Shown: in pieces, positions 26,681-35,497 of the stretch
Position numbering within the stretch: the first letter of the stretch is position 1
How the letters are laid out: each line of letters begins with the position of its first letter
Source of the DNA: an uncultured Lachnospiraceae bacterium
GTDB lineage: Bacteria; Bacillota; Clostridia; Lachnospirales; Lachnospiraceae
DNA: 64,000 bases
Reading direction: 5' to 3'
Assembly: GCA_900550475.1 (NCBI GenBank)
Contig: URSA01000005.1
Location: 96,195 to 160,194 of the forward strand
Made by a program: the position numbers and the translations under genes
Notes under the pieces: model-generated
Seen by the model: only the letters and a program-made list of their open reading frames with translations
Told to the model about the DNA's origin: nothing
The model's database searches: none

Positions 26681-27556
26681 TTACTTGATACCGGAATGTG
26701 CCATGGTATTCATGACATTCTTCTGTAAGATACAGAACAAAAGCAGGTTCGGCACGAACATGATCAGGGATGCCGCCGCGGCAACGCCCTGTCCCGCCAC
26801 CGTGTTGGTGGTCGTGGTGCTGGTCAGCGTGTTCATGTAGAACGCCAGCGTTTTAAGTCCGTCGTCATTTACATAGTAGTTGGATGCCTCCATATTGGTC
26901 CACACCTGCTGGAATACCAGAATCGCCGCCGTGGCGATGGCAGGCTTGATGAGAGGCAGGATCACCTTGGTATAGATCTGAAGCTCCTTTGCGCCGTCCA
27001 TGTACGCCGCCTCAATCAGGGACTGGGGAACCTGATCCACAAACTGTTTCACCAAAAACAGCGCCACCGGCAGTGGAATCAGGGGCAGGATCTGCGCCCA
27101 GTAGGTATTGGTCATGCCGAGAATGTTGACCACCAGATAGCGGGGAATCATCACCGCCACCGGGACAAACATCAGCGCGATCTGGTTGATCTGCAGCATC
27201 ACCGCTCTCCCCTTGAATTTCAGCTTTGAAAGCGCGTAAGCCGCCGCCGTGGAAAACACCAGCGAGGAGAACACCACGGAGGCTGTGATCAGCAGGCTGT
27301 TGAACACATATTTGGAGAGAGGGATGCCCGCCGTCCGCGATGTCTTGAACAGCTTGCGGAAATTGTCAAGGGTGGGATGCACCGTTATAAACTTCGGAGG
27401 AAAGGCAAACAGCTCCTCCATGGGCTTGAATGCATGGAAAATAATAAATACGATGGGCAGACCCGTCAGGATCACAAGCGGCAGTACCAGCAGGATGATC
27501 TTGATCTGACCTCTTTCAAATTTTTTGGGATTGATCTTATGTCCCCTGTAAGCCAT
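26681..27556 (-). CDS. Sugar ABC importer permease, MalG type (second importer)
   Basis: 291 residues, six membrane segments, EAA loop SLIEAAYMDGAKELQIYTKVILP. The N terminus MAYRGHKINPKKFERGQIKII is cytosolic. It follows the partner permease by 9 bp and precedes the propeller/YIP1 gene by 20 bp. With 27566-28471 and the 991-residue binding protein it forms a complete CUT1 importer apart from the ATPase. Confidence 0.9.
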   Translation of the reverse strand: MAYRGHKINPKKFERGQIKIILLVLPLVILTGLPIVFIIFHAFKPMEELFAFPPKFITVHPTLDNFRKLFKTSRTAGIPLSKYVFNSLLITASVVFSSLVFSTAAAYALSKLKFKGRAVMLQINQIALMFVPVAVMIPRYLVVNILGMTNTYWAQILPLIPLPVALFLVKQFVDQVPQSLIEAAYMDGAKELQIYTKVILPLIKPAIATAAILVFQQVWTNMEASNYYVNDDGLKTLAFYMNTLTSTTTTNTVAGQGVAAAASLIMFVPNLLLFCILQKNVMNTMAHSGIK

Positions 27557-27565
27557 GTTTTCCTC

Positions 27566-28471
27566 CTAATCCTCTCCGAACAGCTTCTTGGAAATCGTTG
27601 AAAAAATCTGGACAATCAGCAAAAGCGCCACGGAAACCGCCGCTGCGTATCCCATCTCGTAACGGATAAAGCCGTAGTCCTCGATGTGGTTTACAATGAG
27701 CTGTGCGGCATAGTTGGGAGTCGGATTGCCCGCAAGCAGGGATGCGATCTGCCCGTTCTGGAACGCGCCTACGATCTGCATGACCGCCGCAAAAAGCATC
27801 TGGGGCTTCATGCTGGGGATCGTCACATAGATCATCTCCTGGAAGCGGTTCTTCACGCCGTCGATGGCAGCCGCCTCATACAGGGATTCATCCGTGTTCA
27901 GGATACCTGCAAGGATCGCTAAAAAGCCAACGCCCATGCTGCTCCAGAGACCGATCAGGATCACGATGGGCAGCAGATAGTCGGTGTTCACCAGCCAGAT
28001 GATCGGCTCGTTGATCACCCCGAGATCCATCAGCCAGCTGTTGATGTAGCCCGTCTGGTCGCCCGTAAACATGATCTTCCACAGCACGGTCATGGCAACA
28101 CCTGTGGTCATGCTGGGGGAATACAGGATCAGGGCAAATATGGTGCGGGGCACCTTGGGCAGATTGGCGAGCGCCCACGCCAGCAAAAAGGAGAGCACAT
28201 AGCCGCCCACGCCCACGATCAGGGCGTATTTCACGGTGTTCGGCAGCACATACTGCATGAACACCTCATCGCCGGTAATCAGGTTGATGTAGTTTAGGAA
28301 ACCTACGAAATCAGGAAACTCAATCGCATTGAAGTTGGTAAAAGACAGAATGACTGCCAGACTTACCGGGGTCAATATGAAAATGGTAAACAGCAGTGCG
28401 TAGGGAAGCACAAACAGATAACCCGCCTTGTTGCCGTTTTCCCTTCTGCTGATCTTCGTCCTCTTTTTCAT
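27566..28471 (-). CDS. Sugar ABC importer permease, MalF type (second importer)
   Basis: 301 residues, six membrane segments, starting NKAGYLFVLPYALLFTIFIL; the EAA loop is SLYEAAAIDGVKNRFQEMIYVTIP. It starts 9 bp after the large binding-protein gene and is followed 9 bp later by its MalG-type partner. It belongs to the same transcription unit as GH51 upstream and DUF5696 downstream. Confidence 0.9.
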   Translation of the reverse strand: MKKRTKISRRENGNKAGYLFVLPYALLFTIFILTPVSLAVILSFTNFNAIEFPDFVGFLNYINLITGDEVFMQYVLPNTVKYALIVGVGGYVLSFLLAWALANLPKVPRTIFALILYSPSMTTGVAMTVLWKIMFTGDQTGYINSWLMDLGVINEPIIWLVNTDYLLPIVILIGLWSSMGVGFLAILAGILNTDESLYEAAAIDGVKNRFQEMIYVTIPSMKPQMLFAAVMQIVGAFQNGQIASLLAGNPTPNYAAQLIVNHIEDYGFIRYEMGYAAAVSVALLLIVQIFSTISKKLFGED

Positions 28472-28480
28472 CGCTGCCTC

Positions 28481-31456
28481 TCAATCTTTTTCAAAAATAC
28501 GGTGTACCACGTCCACGGAGGGTACGATGTACTCCCGGATCACATTGCCGTCGCTGTCTATGTACCCGAACTCCTCCAGCTTGCGCTCCGTCTCCCGGTT
28601 CACGGTCTTTACCATGTCGTCCACTCTTGCGCGGAGCGTGTCTCCGTTCACCACAATATCGTTGAATGCATTGCTCAGCTCCCGCTCCAGCATGTAGCTT
28701 CCGAGAAGTCTGGGCGCCTCCAGTATGCTTGCCGCCTGCTCCATAATGATGTCCTTGTGCGCCGTGGGATAAGGAAGCTGTTCAAATGCCTCCAGATTGG
28801 CGGTTGGCCAGATGTACTCGTCTCCGTACATGATCTGGAGCATCTGTCCGAATTGTGCCTGTACCTGCGTACTCGACCACCAATCCATAAATTCCCATGC
28901 CTGCTGCTCCCTCTCATCATTGGAGGCAAACATGACCGTGCTCTCCGCGCCGCCCGACATGTAGCGCTTTATCTCTCCGGTCTCCTCGTCGAGCACTCCC
29001 GGGATCAGCGCGATCTCCCATGAGTTTGCAATCTCAGGTGCCGCGTTCTGGATCAGGTTGTAGGAGTTGAAGTCCGCAATTCCGATGGGCAGGTCGCCGT
29101 TTCTGAAGTGCTGGTAAAAGTTCGGCACATCCACGGGCAGATCATACAGGGTAAACAGCTCCGTCAACTCCGTCAGACCTTCAATGGAGGCTTCGCTGTT
29201 CACGGAAAGCTCCAGTGCCGTCTCCCCGTAGAGCGAACCGCCGTTCTGGAAGATCAGCGGCGTGGTGCCGTGGAAGTTCCGCATCGCCAGCATGGACGCC
29301 GTGGGATAGTACACATTCAGTCCTCTCATCTGGAGATCCGGCAGCATGGCGATCAGTTCATCCATGGTCTCGGGAGGCGTCAGCCCCAGCTTCTCCAGAA
29401 TATCGGAGCGGTAAAACATCACGTAAAAGTTCATGGTTTCCGGCAGTGAGTACAGGCCGTCGCCGATCACGGAGGAAACCAGAAGTCCCTCGCTGTATCT
29501 GCCGAACACTTCCTTGTAATTGTCAAACTTGGTCAGATCCACCAGTGCGCCTCTGATTCCCAGCTCGAAGGGAATGGCGTAGTTGATGCCGGTGGCAATA
29601 TCGGGTGTGTCCCCCGATGCGTTGGCAAGCACCAGCTTATTGGCATCCGTCATAATGGAAAGATCCACCTCGATGCCCGTCTTTGCCGTAAACTGCTCGT
29701 CGATCATCTTCTGCATGATCTCCACATACTGTCTGGGTCTGTTCACCCATACCTGTAAGTGGGTCTCGTCCGTATTGCTTGCCGAGTAGGAGGTTCCGAA
29801 GAAGGAATGGAAAAACCTTCTGACGGAAAGCCACAGGCTCTGGAAGAAATTAAGCCCTGTGGGGAGCTTTGCGTCCTCCTGATAAATATAGATTCTGTCG
29901 ATGGACAGGTTGTTGTCGTTGATCAGATCCACAAAGTTTGCAATCTGGGTGTTGATGGAATTGACGCTGGTGGAAAGCTCATCCACACGGTAGATCAGTT
30001 CGTTCGGCTCGTCTCCCAGACTCTTCAACTGCTTCGCCGCAATAATCAGATATCCGAATGCCGCCACATCCTCCGCGTCCTTTGCATCTACAAACTTCGT
30101 GGCGCTCCCGGCGAGCTCGTAAAGTCTGTCCACCCAGCCGTAGAGTCTCTCCTGCACATCCGGTATGTATTTGGTCAGCTTCAGGTCGCGGTACTTGTCT
30201 TTGTTGGTGCCCGCCACCTTCGTCACCTCGAGGGAGAGATCGTTGACGCCGTTCATGATCTCATCCACGCTCTCAAGCACATAGCGCAGTGCATCCGCGC
30301 TGATGGTGTAGGAGATGGTGTGATAGCCCGCGTCCAGCCAGACGCTCAGCTTGTTGCCCTCCCCGTCGGTAAGGCTGGTGGTACGGTACTTTGTGGTGTA
30401 CTCTGCCTGCCAGCTCTGGAATGCCGTGTTGGGAATCTCCCCGTCGATCCTGATATCCAGGAATACGGGAAAGTCATTTTTTTCGGATTGCCGGTAATTC
30501 ATGCCCACATAGTAATAACCTGCCTTCTCCACAGCAAATTCCCATGTGATGCTCTGTCCCGCGCTCTTGAAGGAATCGCTGTCCACGGTGTTTAACACCG
30601 TCTCCGTAGCGGAGAGCGGGTACAATGCGCTGTCATATTCCCCGATCGCATGGATGGAGGAATCGTTTCTCAGATAGAAATCCTCGCCCTCGATGGTGAT
30701 GAGCTCTTTTCCTGCCGCCCGCTCGGAGCCGGTGTAGTCCGCCACCTGTACGGGAGCCGAAAGATAAATATTTCCGAGAAGGAAGTTTCCCTCGCTCACC
30801 GCGATCTCCAGCTCACAGATACCCTTCTGCAGTTCCACCATCAGCGGCTGCGAATACCGGTAGCTTGCGTCCGACAGATATTTGTTCTCCCAGCGGATCA
30901 GCTTATCCGGCATGGATACGATTTCGTTGCCGTAGCGGTCCAGTGAGATCTCCTCCTGCTTTTCCCAGTTGGTCTCAAATGAAAGGTTTCTCGCCTCGTA
31001 GAAGGGATATTCCCCATTGACCCGCAGGGAAAACTCAATCGGCAGGATGGACTGGTCATAGGAAAGATAGTCAAACCCGATCCAGTACAGGGCTGTTTCG
31101 GGAACCTCGATGACGGTTCGGAAGGAGTCACCGCTCGTCACATTCACGGCGCTGTTTTTGTACCCATAATTCTCTGTTGTCAGATACGCTGCGGCATCCT
31201 CCGCGGACAGGATCTCCTCCATCCGGTACTCCACCGTCTCCCCACCGTAGCTTTTCGCCGTGTAGCCCGCGCTTACGGTCGTGTAGTTGGAGGTCAGCCT
31301 CTCAATGGAAAATGTTTCCCCGGATACTGTCTGTGTGCTCTCCGTCTCCTCCGCCGCCTGCACCGTGCAGTCTGCAAAGCCGCCGGCAAAGCACTGGACA
31401 AACAGGATGACTGTCAACAGCGCCGATATTGATTTGCGATACCCCTTCCGTGTCAT
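28481..31456 (-). CDS. Giant solute-binding protein with two N-terminal carbohydrate-binding-like repeats
   Basis: 991 residues, about twice the normal size for a binding protein. A signal peptide (to about residue 35) has no lipobox. Two beta-sandwich repeats follow: about 45-240 (FRTVIEVPETALYWIGFDYL, LQKGICELEIAVSEGNF) and 245-420 (ITWEFAVEKAGYYYVGMNY, LDAGYHTISYTIS), resembling CBM6/35-like jelly rolls. A helical linker (about 430-530) leads to a family 1 solute-binding fold (about 560-960; LQVWVNRPRQYVEIMQKMI, MNFYVMFYRSDILEKLGL). TAAGGAGGT precedes the ATG at 31456. It probably holds polysaccharide while feeding the permeases. It lies 16 bp after GH51. How it is tethered is unclear. Confidence 0.85.
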   Translation of the reverse strand: MTRKGYRKSISALLTVILFVQCFAGGFADCTVQAAEETESTQTVSGETFSIERLTSNYTTVSAGYTAKSYGGETVEYRMEEILSAEDAAAYLTTENYGYKNSAVNVTSGDSFRTVIEVPETALYWIGFDYLSYDQSILPIEFSLRVNGEYPFYEARNLSFETNWEKQEEISLDRYGNEIVSMPDKLIRWENKYLSDASYRYSQPLMVELQKGICELEIAVSEGNFLLGNIYLSAPVQVADYTGSERAAGKELITIEGEDFYLRNDSSIHAIGEYDSALYPLSATETVLNTVDSDSFKSAGQSITWEFAVEKAGYYYVGMNYRQSEKNDFPVFLDIRIDGEIPNTAFQSWQAEYTTKYRTTSLTDGEGNKLSVWLDAGYHTISYTISADALRYVLESVDEIMNGVNDLSLEVTKVAGTNKDKYRDLKLTKYIPDVQERLYGWVDRLYELAGSATKFVDAKDAEDVAAFGYLIIAAKQLKSLGDEPNELIYRVDELSTSVNSINTQIANFVDLINDNNLSIDRIYIYQEDAKLPTGLNFFQSLWLSVRRFFHSFFGTSYSASNTDETHLQVWVNRPRQYVEIMQKMIDEQFTAKTGIEVDLSIMTDANKLVLANASGDTPDIATGINYAIPFELGIRGALVDLTKFDNYKEVFGRYSEGLLVSSVIGDGLYSLPETMNFYVMFYRSDILEKLGLTPPETMDELIAMLPDLQMRGLNVYYPTASMLAMRNFHGTTPLIFQNGGSLYGETALELSVNSEASIEGLTELTELFTLYDLPVDVPNFYQHFRNGDLPIGIADFNSYNLIQNAAPEIANSWEIALIPGVLDEETGEIKRYMSGGAESTVMFASNDEREQQAWEFMDWWSSTQVQAQFGQMLQIMYGDEYIWPTANLEAFEQLPYPTAHKDIIMEQAASILEAPRLLGSYMLERELSNAFNDIVVNGDTLRARVDDMVKTVNRETERKLEEFGYIDSDGNVIREYIVPSVDVVHRIFEKD

Positions 31457-31472
31457 ACGGAACCTCCTTAAT

Positions 31473-32975
31473 TTATACCGTTACCTCAAGGTGCAGCACG
31501 CTGCACGCGGGAATGGTGAATTTCAGCTTGCTGCCCTGTGCGCTGCATCCCGTAAAGCTCTCAGTGTGTACTGTATCCGGCGCATCAAAGGTGTTGTGGG
31601 CGTGCATCTCGCCCGTCAGGATCGTTCCCTTCACCTCTTTGATCTCCGTCTCCGCCAGAATGCCTTCGATCTCGTAATCCTTCTCTGTGGAAAGATTGTT
31701 GAGTGTGATATGGATCTTTCCGTCCTTGCCGAGAGATACGGATTCGTTCAGGTTGGGAACCTTGTATTCCTCCTCCAGGCCGATGGACTCCGTCTCAATG
31801 TGGCTGTCGAGCAGCTCTGCGTCCTGATGGCACTGATACATGTGGAATACATGATAGGTCGGGGTCAGGATCATCCTCTCGCCCTCCGTCAGGATCACCG
31901 CCTGCAGCACATTCACAAGCTGTGCAATGTTTGCCATCTTCACTCTGTCGCAGTGCTTGTTGAAGATATTCAGGTTGATGCCTGCAACCAGCGCATCGCG
32001 CATGGTGTTCTGCTGGTACAAGAATCCGGGGTTGGTGCCGGGTTCGCAGTCAAACCAGGTTCCCCACTCATCCACGATCATTCCCACCTTGTGTTCCTTG
32101 TCGTACTTATCCATGATCGCACCGTGGCGGTTGATCAGCGTCTCCATATACAAGGTCTTGCTCATTGTCTTGTACCAGGTCTTGTCGTCAAAGTCCGTGG
32201 CGCTGCCCTTGTGCTCCCATCCGTTCGGATGTGTGTAATAGTGGAGGGAAATGCCGTCCATGAAGCCGTGCAGGAAATCCGGTGCCCGGTGCGTTGTGCT
32301 CATAACGCCGTCCGTCCAGTTGTAATCATCCACGTTTGCACCGCATGCGATCTTGAAGATCGGCTTCTCATGGTTATAGTTGCGCACATAGGTCTGATAA
32401 TGGCGGTAGAGGTTGCCGTAATATTCCGGCGTCATGTTGCCGCCGCAGCCCCAGTTTTCGTTTCCCACGCCAAAGTAGTCCACTCTGTAAGGCGCCTCAT
32501 GTCCGTTCTCTTTTCTCAGTGTCGCCATGGGGGATATGCCTTCAAAGGTCATATATTCCACCCACTCGCTCATCTCTCTGACCGTTCCGCTTCCCACGTT
32601 TCCGTTTATGTAGGTCTTGCATCCAAGCTGGCGGCAGAGTTCCATGAACTCATCCGTTCCGAAGCTGTTGTCCTCCACCACGCCGCCCCAGTGGGTGTTG
32701 ATCATCTTCTTGCGTTTTTCCTTGGGGCCGATTCCGTCCATCCAGTGATACTCATCCGCGAAACAGCCGCCCGGCCAGCGCAGCACCGGGATCCCCATCT
32801 CCTTCAATGCGCTCACCACGTCGTTTCTCATGCCGTTCGTGTTGGGAATGGAAGAATTTTCTCCCACATACAGCCCCCCGTAGATGCATCTCCCCAGATG
32901 CTCAGAGAAGTGTCCCTGGATTTCCTTGTTGATGTGTCCCTTCTGAATACCGGGATTGATAAACAGTTTGAACAT
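31473..32975 (-). CDS. abfA: GH51 alpha-L-arabinofuranosidase, intracellular
   Basis: 500 residues, the normal length for bacterial GH51. The acid/base is Glu173 (FGVGNENWGCGG) and the nucleophile Glu303 (GMIVDEWGTWF); VLRWPGGCFADEYHW is another family block. There is no signal peptide. It removes arabinofuranose from imported arabinan and arabinoxylan oligomers. It is the first gene of the long importer operon and lies opposite the ArsR-type regulator gene across a 419-bp AT-rich control region. GAAAAAGGAGAAAG precedes the ATG. Confidence 0.96.
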   Translation of the reverse strand: MFKLFINPGIQKGHINKEIQGHFSEHLGRCIYGGLYVGENSSIPNTNGMRNDVVSALKEMGIPVLRWPGGCFADEYHWMDGIGPKEKRKKMINTHWGGVVEDNSFGTDEFMELCRQLGCKTYINGNVGSGTVREMSEWVEYMTFEGISPMATLRKENGHEAPYRVDYFGVGNENWGCGGNMTPEYYGNLYRHYQTYVRNYNHEKPIFKIACGANVDDYNWTDGVMSTTHRAPDFLHGFMDGISLHYYTHPNGWEHKGSATDFDDKTWYKTMSKTLYMETLINRHGAIMDKYDKEHKVGMIVDEWGTWFDCEPGTNPGFLYQQNTMRDALVAGINLNIFNKHCDRVKMANIAQLVNVLQAVILTEGERMILTPTYHVFHMYQCHQDAELLDSHIETESIGLEEEYKVPNLNESVSLGKDGKIHITLNNLSTEKDYEIEGILAETEIKEVKGTILTGEMHAHNTFDAPDTVHTESFTGCSAQGSKLKFTIPACSVLHLEVTV

Positions 32976-33394
32976 AGTTCTTTCTCCTTTTTCATCATCT
33001 ATTGCAAAATCAGCCTGCCGGTCTTATGCACCTTGCACAACTGTTTCAGCCTCTATTTAAGTACAACTCGCTCTTTTTTCTTAAATCAGACTGTTTTTTG
33101 CTTTTGTTTTAGTGTTTGCTTAAGCATTACTCTTTTCACTTAATCTTATCTTTAACTTATCACTTTAAATGCCCGTCGTCAACAAACACTTTGCCTTTTG
33201 CAGTCCAAAAATGCCCTTCCAAAATTGTGCAATTAGCACAAAAAAATCCCAAGTTTTTAGGAATGTGCATTTTTATTCATGGTTTTTTAATTTTTTACAC
33301 TGTTTTTGTATTGACTTAAATTTTTCACGCAGATATAATGGTTCATATCCTGAGGGATTTACAGCGCACGAAACAGCGCAGATTGAGAGGCATT
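32976..33394. promoter_or_regulatory. Divergent AT-rich control region between abfA and the ArsR-type regulator
   Basis: A 419-bp gene-free stretch. It contains a 10-bp perfect palindrome TGCTTAAGCA (33117-33126) and several further TTAA/CTTAA motifs between 33057 and 33168 (TATTTAAGTAC, TCTTAAATC, CACTTAATC, TTTAACTTATC, CTTTAAATG), which may be regulator sites. A weak minus-strand -35 TTGACG (near 33177-33182) with a poor -10 might serve abfA. The plus-strand promoter is listed separately. Confidence 0.5.
33311..33339 (+). promoter_or_regulatory. Consensus sigma-A promoter of the ArsR-type regulator
   Basis: TTGACT (33311-33316), 17-bp spacer, TATAAT (33334-33339). It predicts a transcript start near 33346, which rules out the upstream in-frame ATG at 33338 and supports translation from 33395. 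Confidence 0.85.
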
Positions 33395-34330
33395 ATGCTT
33401 TATTTACATTCATTGAAGGATGCCGAGGAAGTGTTCAAGGCATTGAGTACCCCCATGCGCCTGCGGATCATGGAATTGATTTATGAGAAAGAAATGAGCA
33501 TGAACGATCTGGCGGAGGCGCTTGCGCTGACAAACAGCGCCATCTCTCTCCATGTGGGGAAACTGGAGAGCGCCGGGCTTGTGACCATCCGCACCACCTC
33601 CGGCAAACGCGGCATTATGAAGATCGTGCAGCCTGTCTACTCCCGTATGATCGTGGACATGGCGCCCCAGACAAAGCCGCGCCACTGCTATCAGGACGAT
33701 ATTGCCGTTGGGCACTATACCTCCTGCGACGTACACCCCACCTGTGGGCTTGCAACCTCCGCCAACATCATCGGCGAGCTGGATGATCCCCGTGTGTTCT
33801 CCTACCCGGAGCGTTTCAGGGCGGGCATCCTCTGGATCGGATACGGCAGCATCACCTACAACCTGCCCAACCGTCTCAGCGCGGGGCAGACACTGCAGGA
33901 GTTACAGATCTCCTTTGAAATTTCCTCCGAATGTCCGGAGGTCAACGAGGACTACCCCAGCGACATCTATTTTGAGATAAACGGCATTCCCCTCGGGAAG
34001 TGGATCAGCCCCGGAGATTACGGGCTGCGCAAGGGAATCCTGTCTCCCTTCTGGTGGCCGGAGCTGCTCAACCAGTACGGGCTTTTGAAAACCCTGATCA
34101 TCAACGGCGAGGGCACCTTCATCGACGGGACGCACCGCATCTCCAAGACCACCATCGCCGATCTGCATATCGATTACAACAGCACCATCAACCTGACCTT
34201 TTCCGTTCCGAAGGACACGGCAAACTGCGGCGGCATGACGCTGTTCGGCGACGAGTTCGGCGACTACAACCAGAACATCCGCATCAAGGCATATTATGAA
34301 AATCCAAAAGGAAACGGGGCTGTAAAATAA
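33395..34330 (+). CDS. ArsR-type regulator with a large C-terminal sensor-like domain
   Basis: 311 residues. The first 85 form a winged helix of the ArsR type (VFKALSTPMRLRIMELIYEK, LAEALALTNSAISLHVGKLE, SAGLVTIRTTSGKRG). The remaining 220 are beta-rich with no name I can give (GHYTSCDVHPTCGLA, FRAGILWIGYGSITYNLPNR, LQELQISFEISSECPEVN, DIYFEINGIPLGKWISPGD). Ordinary ArsR proteins are about 100 residues. The start at 33395 follows GAGAGG and lies downstream of a consensus promoter. It is divergent from abfA, so it likely controls the arabinan operon in response to a sugar bound by the C-terminal domain. Confidence 0.85.
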   Translation: MLYLHSLKDAEEVFKALSTPMRLRIMELIYEKEMSMNDLAEALALTNSAISLHVGKLESAGLVTIRTTSGKRGIMKIVQPVYSRMIVDMAPQTKPRHCYQDDIAVGHYTSCDVHPTCGLATSANIIGELDDPRVFSYPERFRAGILWIGYGSITYNLPNRLSAGQTLQELQISFEISSECPEVNEDYPSDIYFEINGIPLGKWISPGDYGLRKGILSPFWWPELLNQYGLLKTLIINGEGTFIDGTHRISKTTIADLHIDYNSTINLTFSVPKDTANCGGMTLFGDEFGDYNQNIRIKAYYENPKGNGAVK

Positions 34331-34341
34331 GCCCCGTTTCC
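34310..34341. terminator. Bidirectional terminator between the regulator and the DUF2974 gene
   Basis: GGAAACGGGGCT (34310-34321) pairs perfectly with AGCCCCGTTTCC (34330-34341); the left arm lies inside the last codons of the regulator gene. The minus strand continues TTTTGG, so it acts best for the DUF2974 gene. Confidence 0.75.
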
Positions 34342-34343
34342 GA

Positions 34344-35444
34344 TTAAATGAGACCGCCAAGTCCGGTATCACTATTGAATATCACTTTACTTAAGCTGCG
34401 CAGCAGCTGCGTTTGTTTCTTGAATCCCATGTCTCTGAATGTTTTTGACATCAGGAATATGGATTTAAGCTTTTTCTTATCCAATTCATCCAGCGTCTTT
34501 GCATTGGAAGAGATTATAATATCATAAATATTTTCCACAAATTCTTCTCTTTCCTGAGGAGACATTGCCCTGATCCAGGAATTGATGATGCGTTCAAATT
34601 GCCTTCCCGATATCGTTCTGTCGTTATCATAAATGAAATGCGAACCTATCACAAGCCAGGAAAACGGATCATGCTGTAATACTGTCGGATATTTACTGAG
34701 AATTGTTGTATATTGGTCATGCTCCATCAAAACTCCGACAATCGAAGATTCCGGAACGAAGGATAAAATTTTATCCCTTATGTCCCGGTATATCGCACTA
34801 TTCAGAAAATTTTCACTAAATCCGGGGGCATCGTTACTGTAAATCCGAATAATTCTGCTTCTGTACTCAGGCTGTTGATGTGCACTTGCCCAAATCGCCA
34901 GATTGCCACCCTTTGAATGTCCGCCTAATCTGATAGGTCTGTCCGTATTTGCCAACAGATTCTCAACATACTTCGCTGCTTCAAGCTGCGAGGGAATGCC
35001 GTCTATAAATGACATATTCAGGTCTTCCTTCCAACCCACCAATGTATTGTCCGTCCCTCTGAAGGAAGCAAATGCAGTATCATCGGGAAGCAGGAATGTG
35101 ATCGCCGCAAACTGTATTTCCCTTTCTTCATCCGTAATATCCACAAATTGCGCAACCTTCATATCCTGAAATCTTCTTGTAGAAGCCGCCTTCCTTGCCA
35201 GCTCCACCACAGAACGCATGATTGTAACGGTTGGACCGGCATATTTCACTTCATCAGGAAGCATACAGATCTTTTCTATTGCATCCGCAAAAGGATAGTC
35301 TTCCGATCCCAACGTACATGAAAAGTCCAGATAGGCGAATATGGATAGAATGAGTGAGTCTATTTCATTAAACTCAACCTGTTGAAATGTAATATCTCCT
35401 CTCCAATCTAAATAATCAAAAACATCCGTCTTTTTATTTGCCAT
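34344..35444 (-). CDS. DUF2974 (Mbeg1-like) hydrolase, second paralogue
   Basis: 366 residues, homologous along its length to the product of 4975-6159: FASFRGTDNTLVGWKEDLNM, GGHSKGGNLAIWAS with the catalytic Ser, SNDAPGFSENFL and VLQHDPFSWLVIG all have close counterparts there. The DNA is much more AT-rich than the flanking regulator gene, suggesting separate acquisition. The ATG at 35444 is favoured by GGAG 7 bases before it; a GTG at 35513 would overlap the patatin gene. It lies 53 bp after a patatin-like gene, so the pair may form a lipid-hydrolysing unit. Confidence 0.82.
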   Translation of the reverse strand: MANKKTDVFDYLDWRGDITFQQVEFNEIDSLILSIFAYLDFSCTLGSEDYPFADAIEKICMLPDEVKYAGPTVTIMRSVVELARKAASTRRFQDMKVAQFVDITDEEREIQFAAITFLLPDDTAFASFRGTDNTLVGWKEDLNMSFIDGIPSQLEAAKYVENLLANTDRPIRLGGHSKGGNLAIWASAHQQPEYRSRIIRIYSNDAPGFSENFLNSAIYRDIRDKILSFVPESSIVGVLMEHDQYTTILSKYPTVLQHDPFSWLVIGSHFIYDNDRTISGRQFERIINSWIRAMSPQEREEFVENIYDIIISSNAKTLDELDKKKLKSIFLMSKTFRDMGFKKQTQLLRSLSKVIFNSDTGLGGLI

Positions 35445-35497
35445 CAAATCACTCCAATCCCGGTGTACCGACTCATTGATCCTGATATTTTCCGGTA

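Noticed and set aside
31287..33143. A 618-codon plus-strand open frame opposite GH51 and the large binding protein
   Set aside because: It crosses two well-supported genes and the regulatory region, with no recognisable motif.
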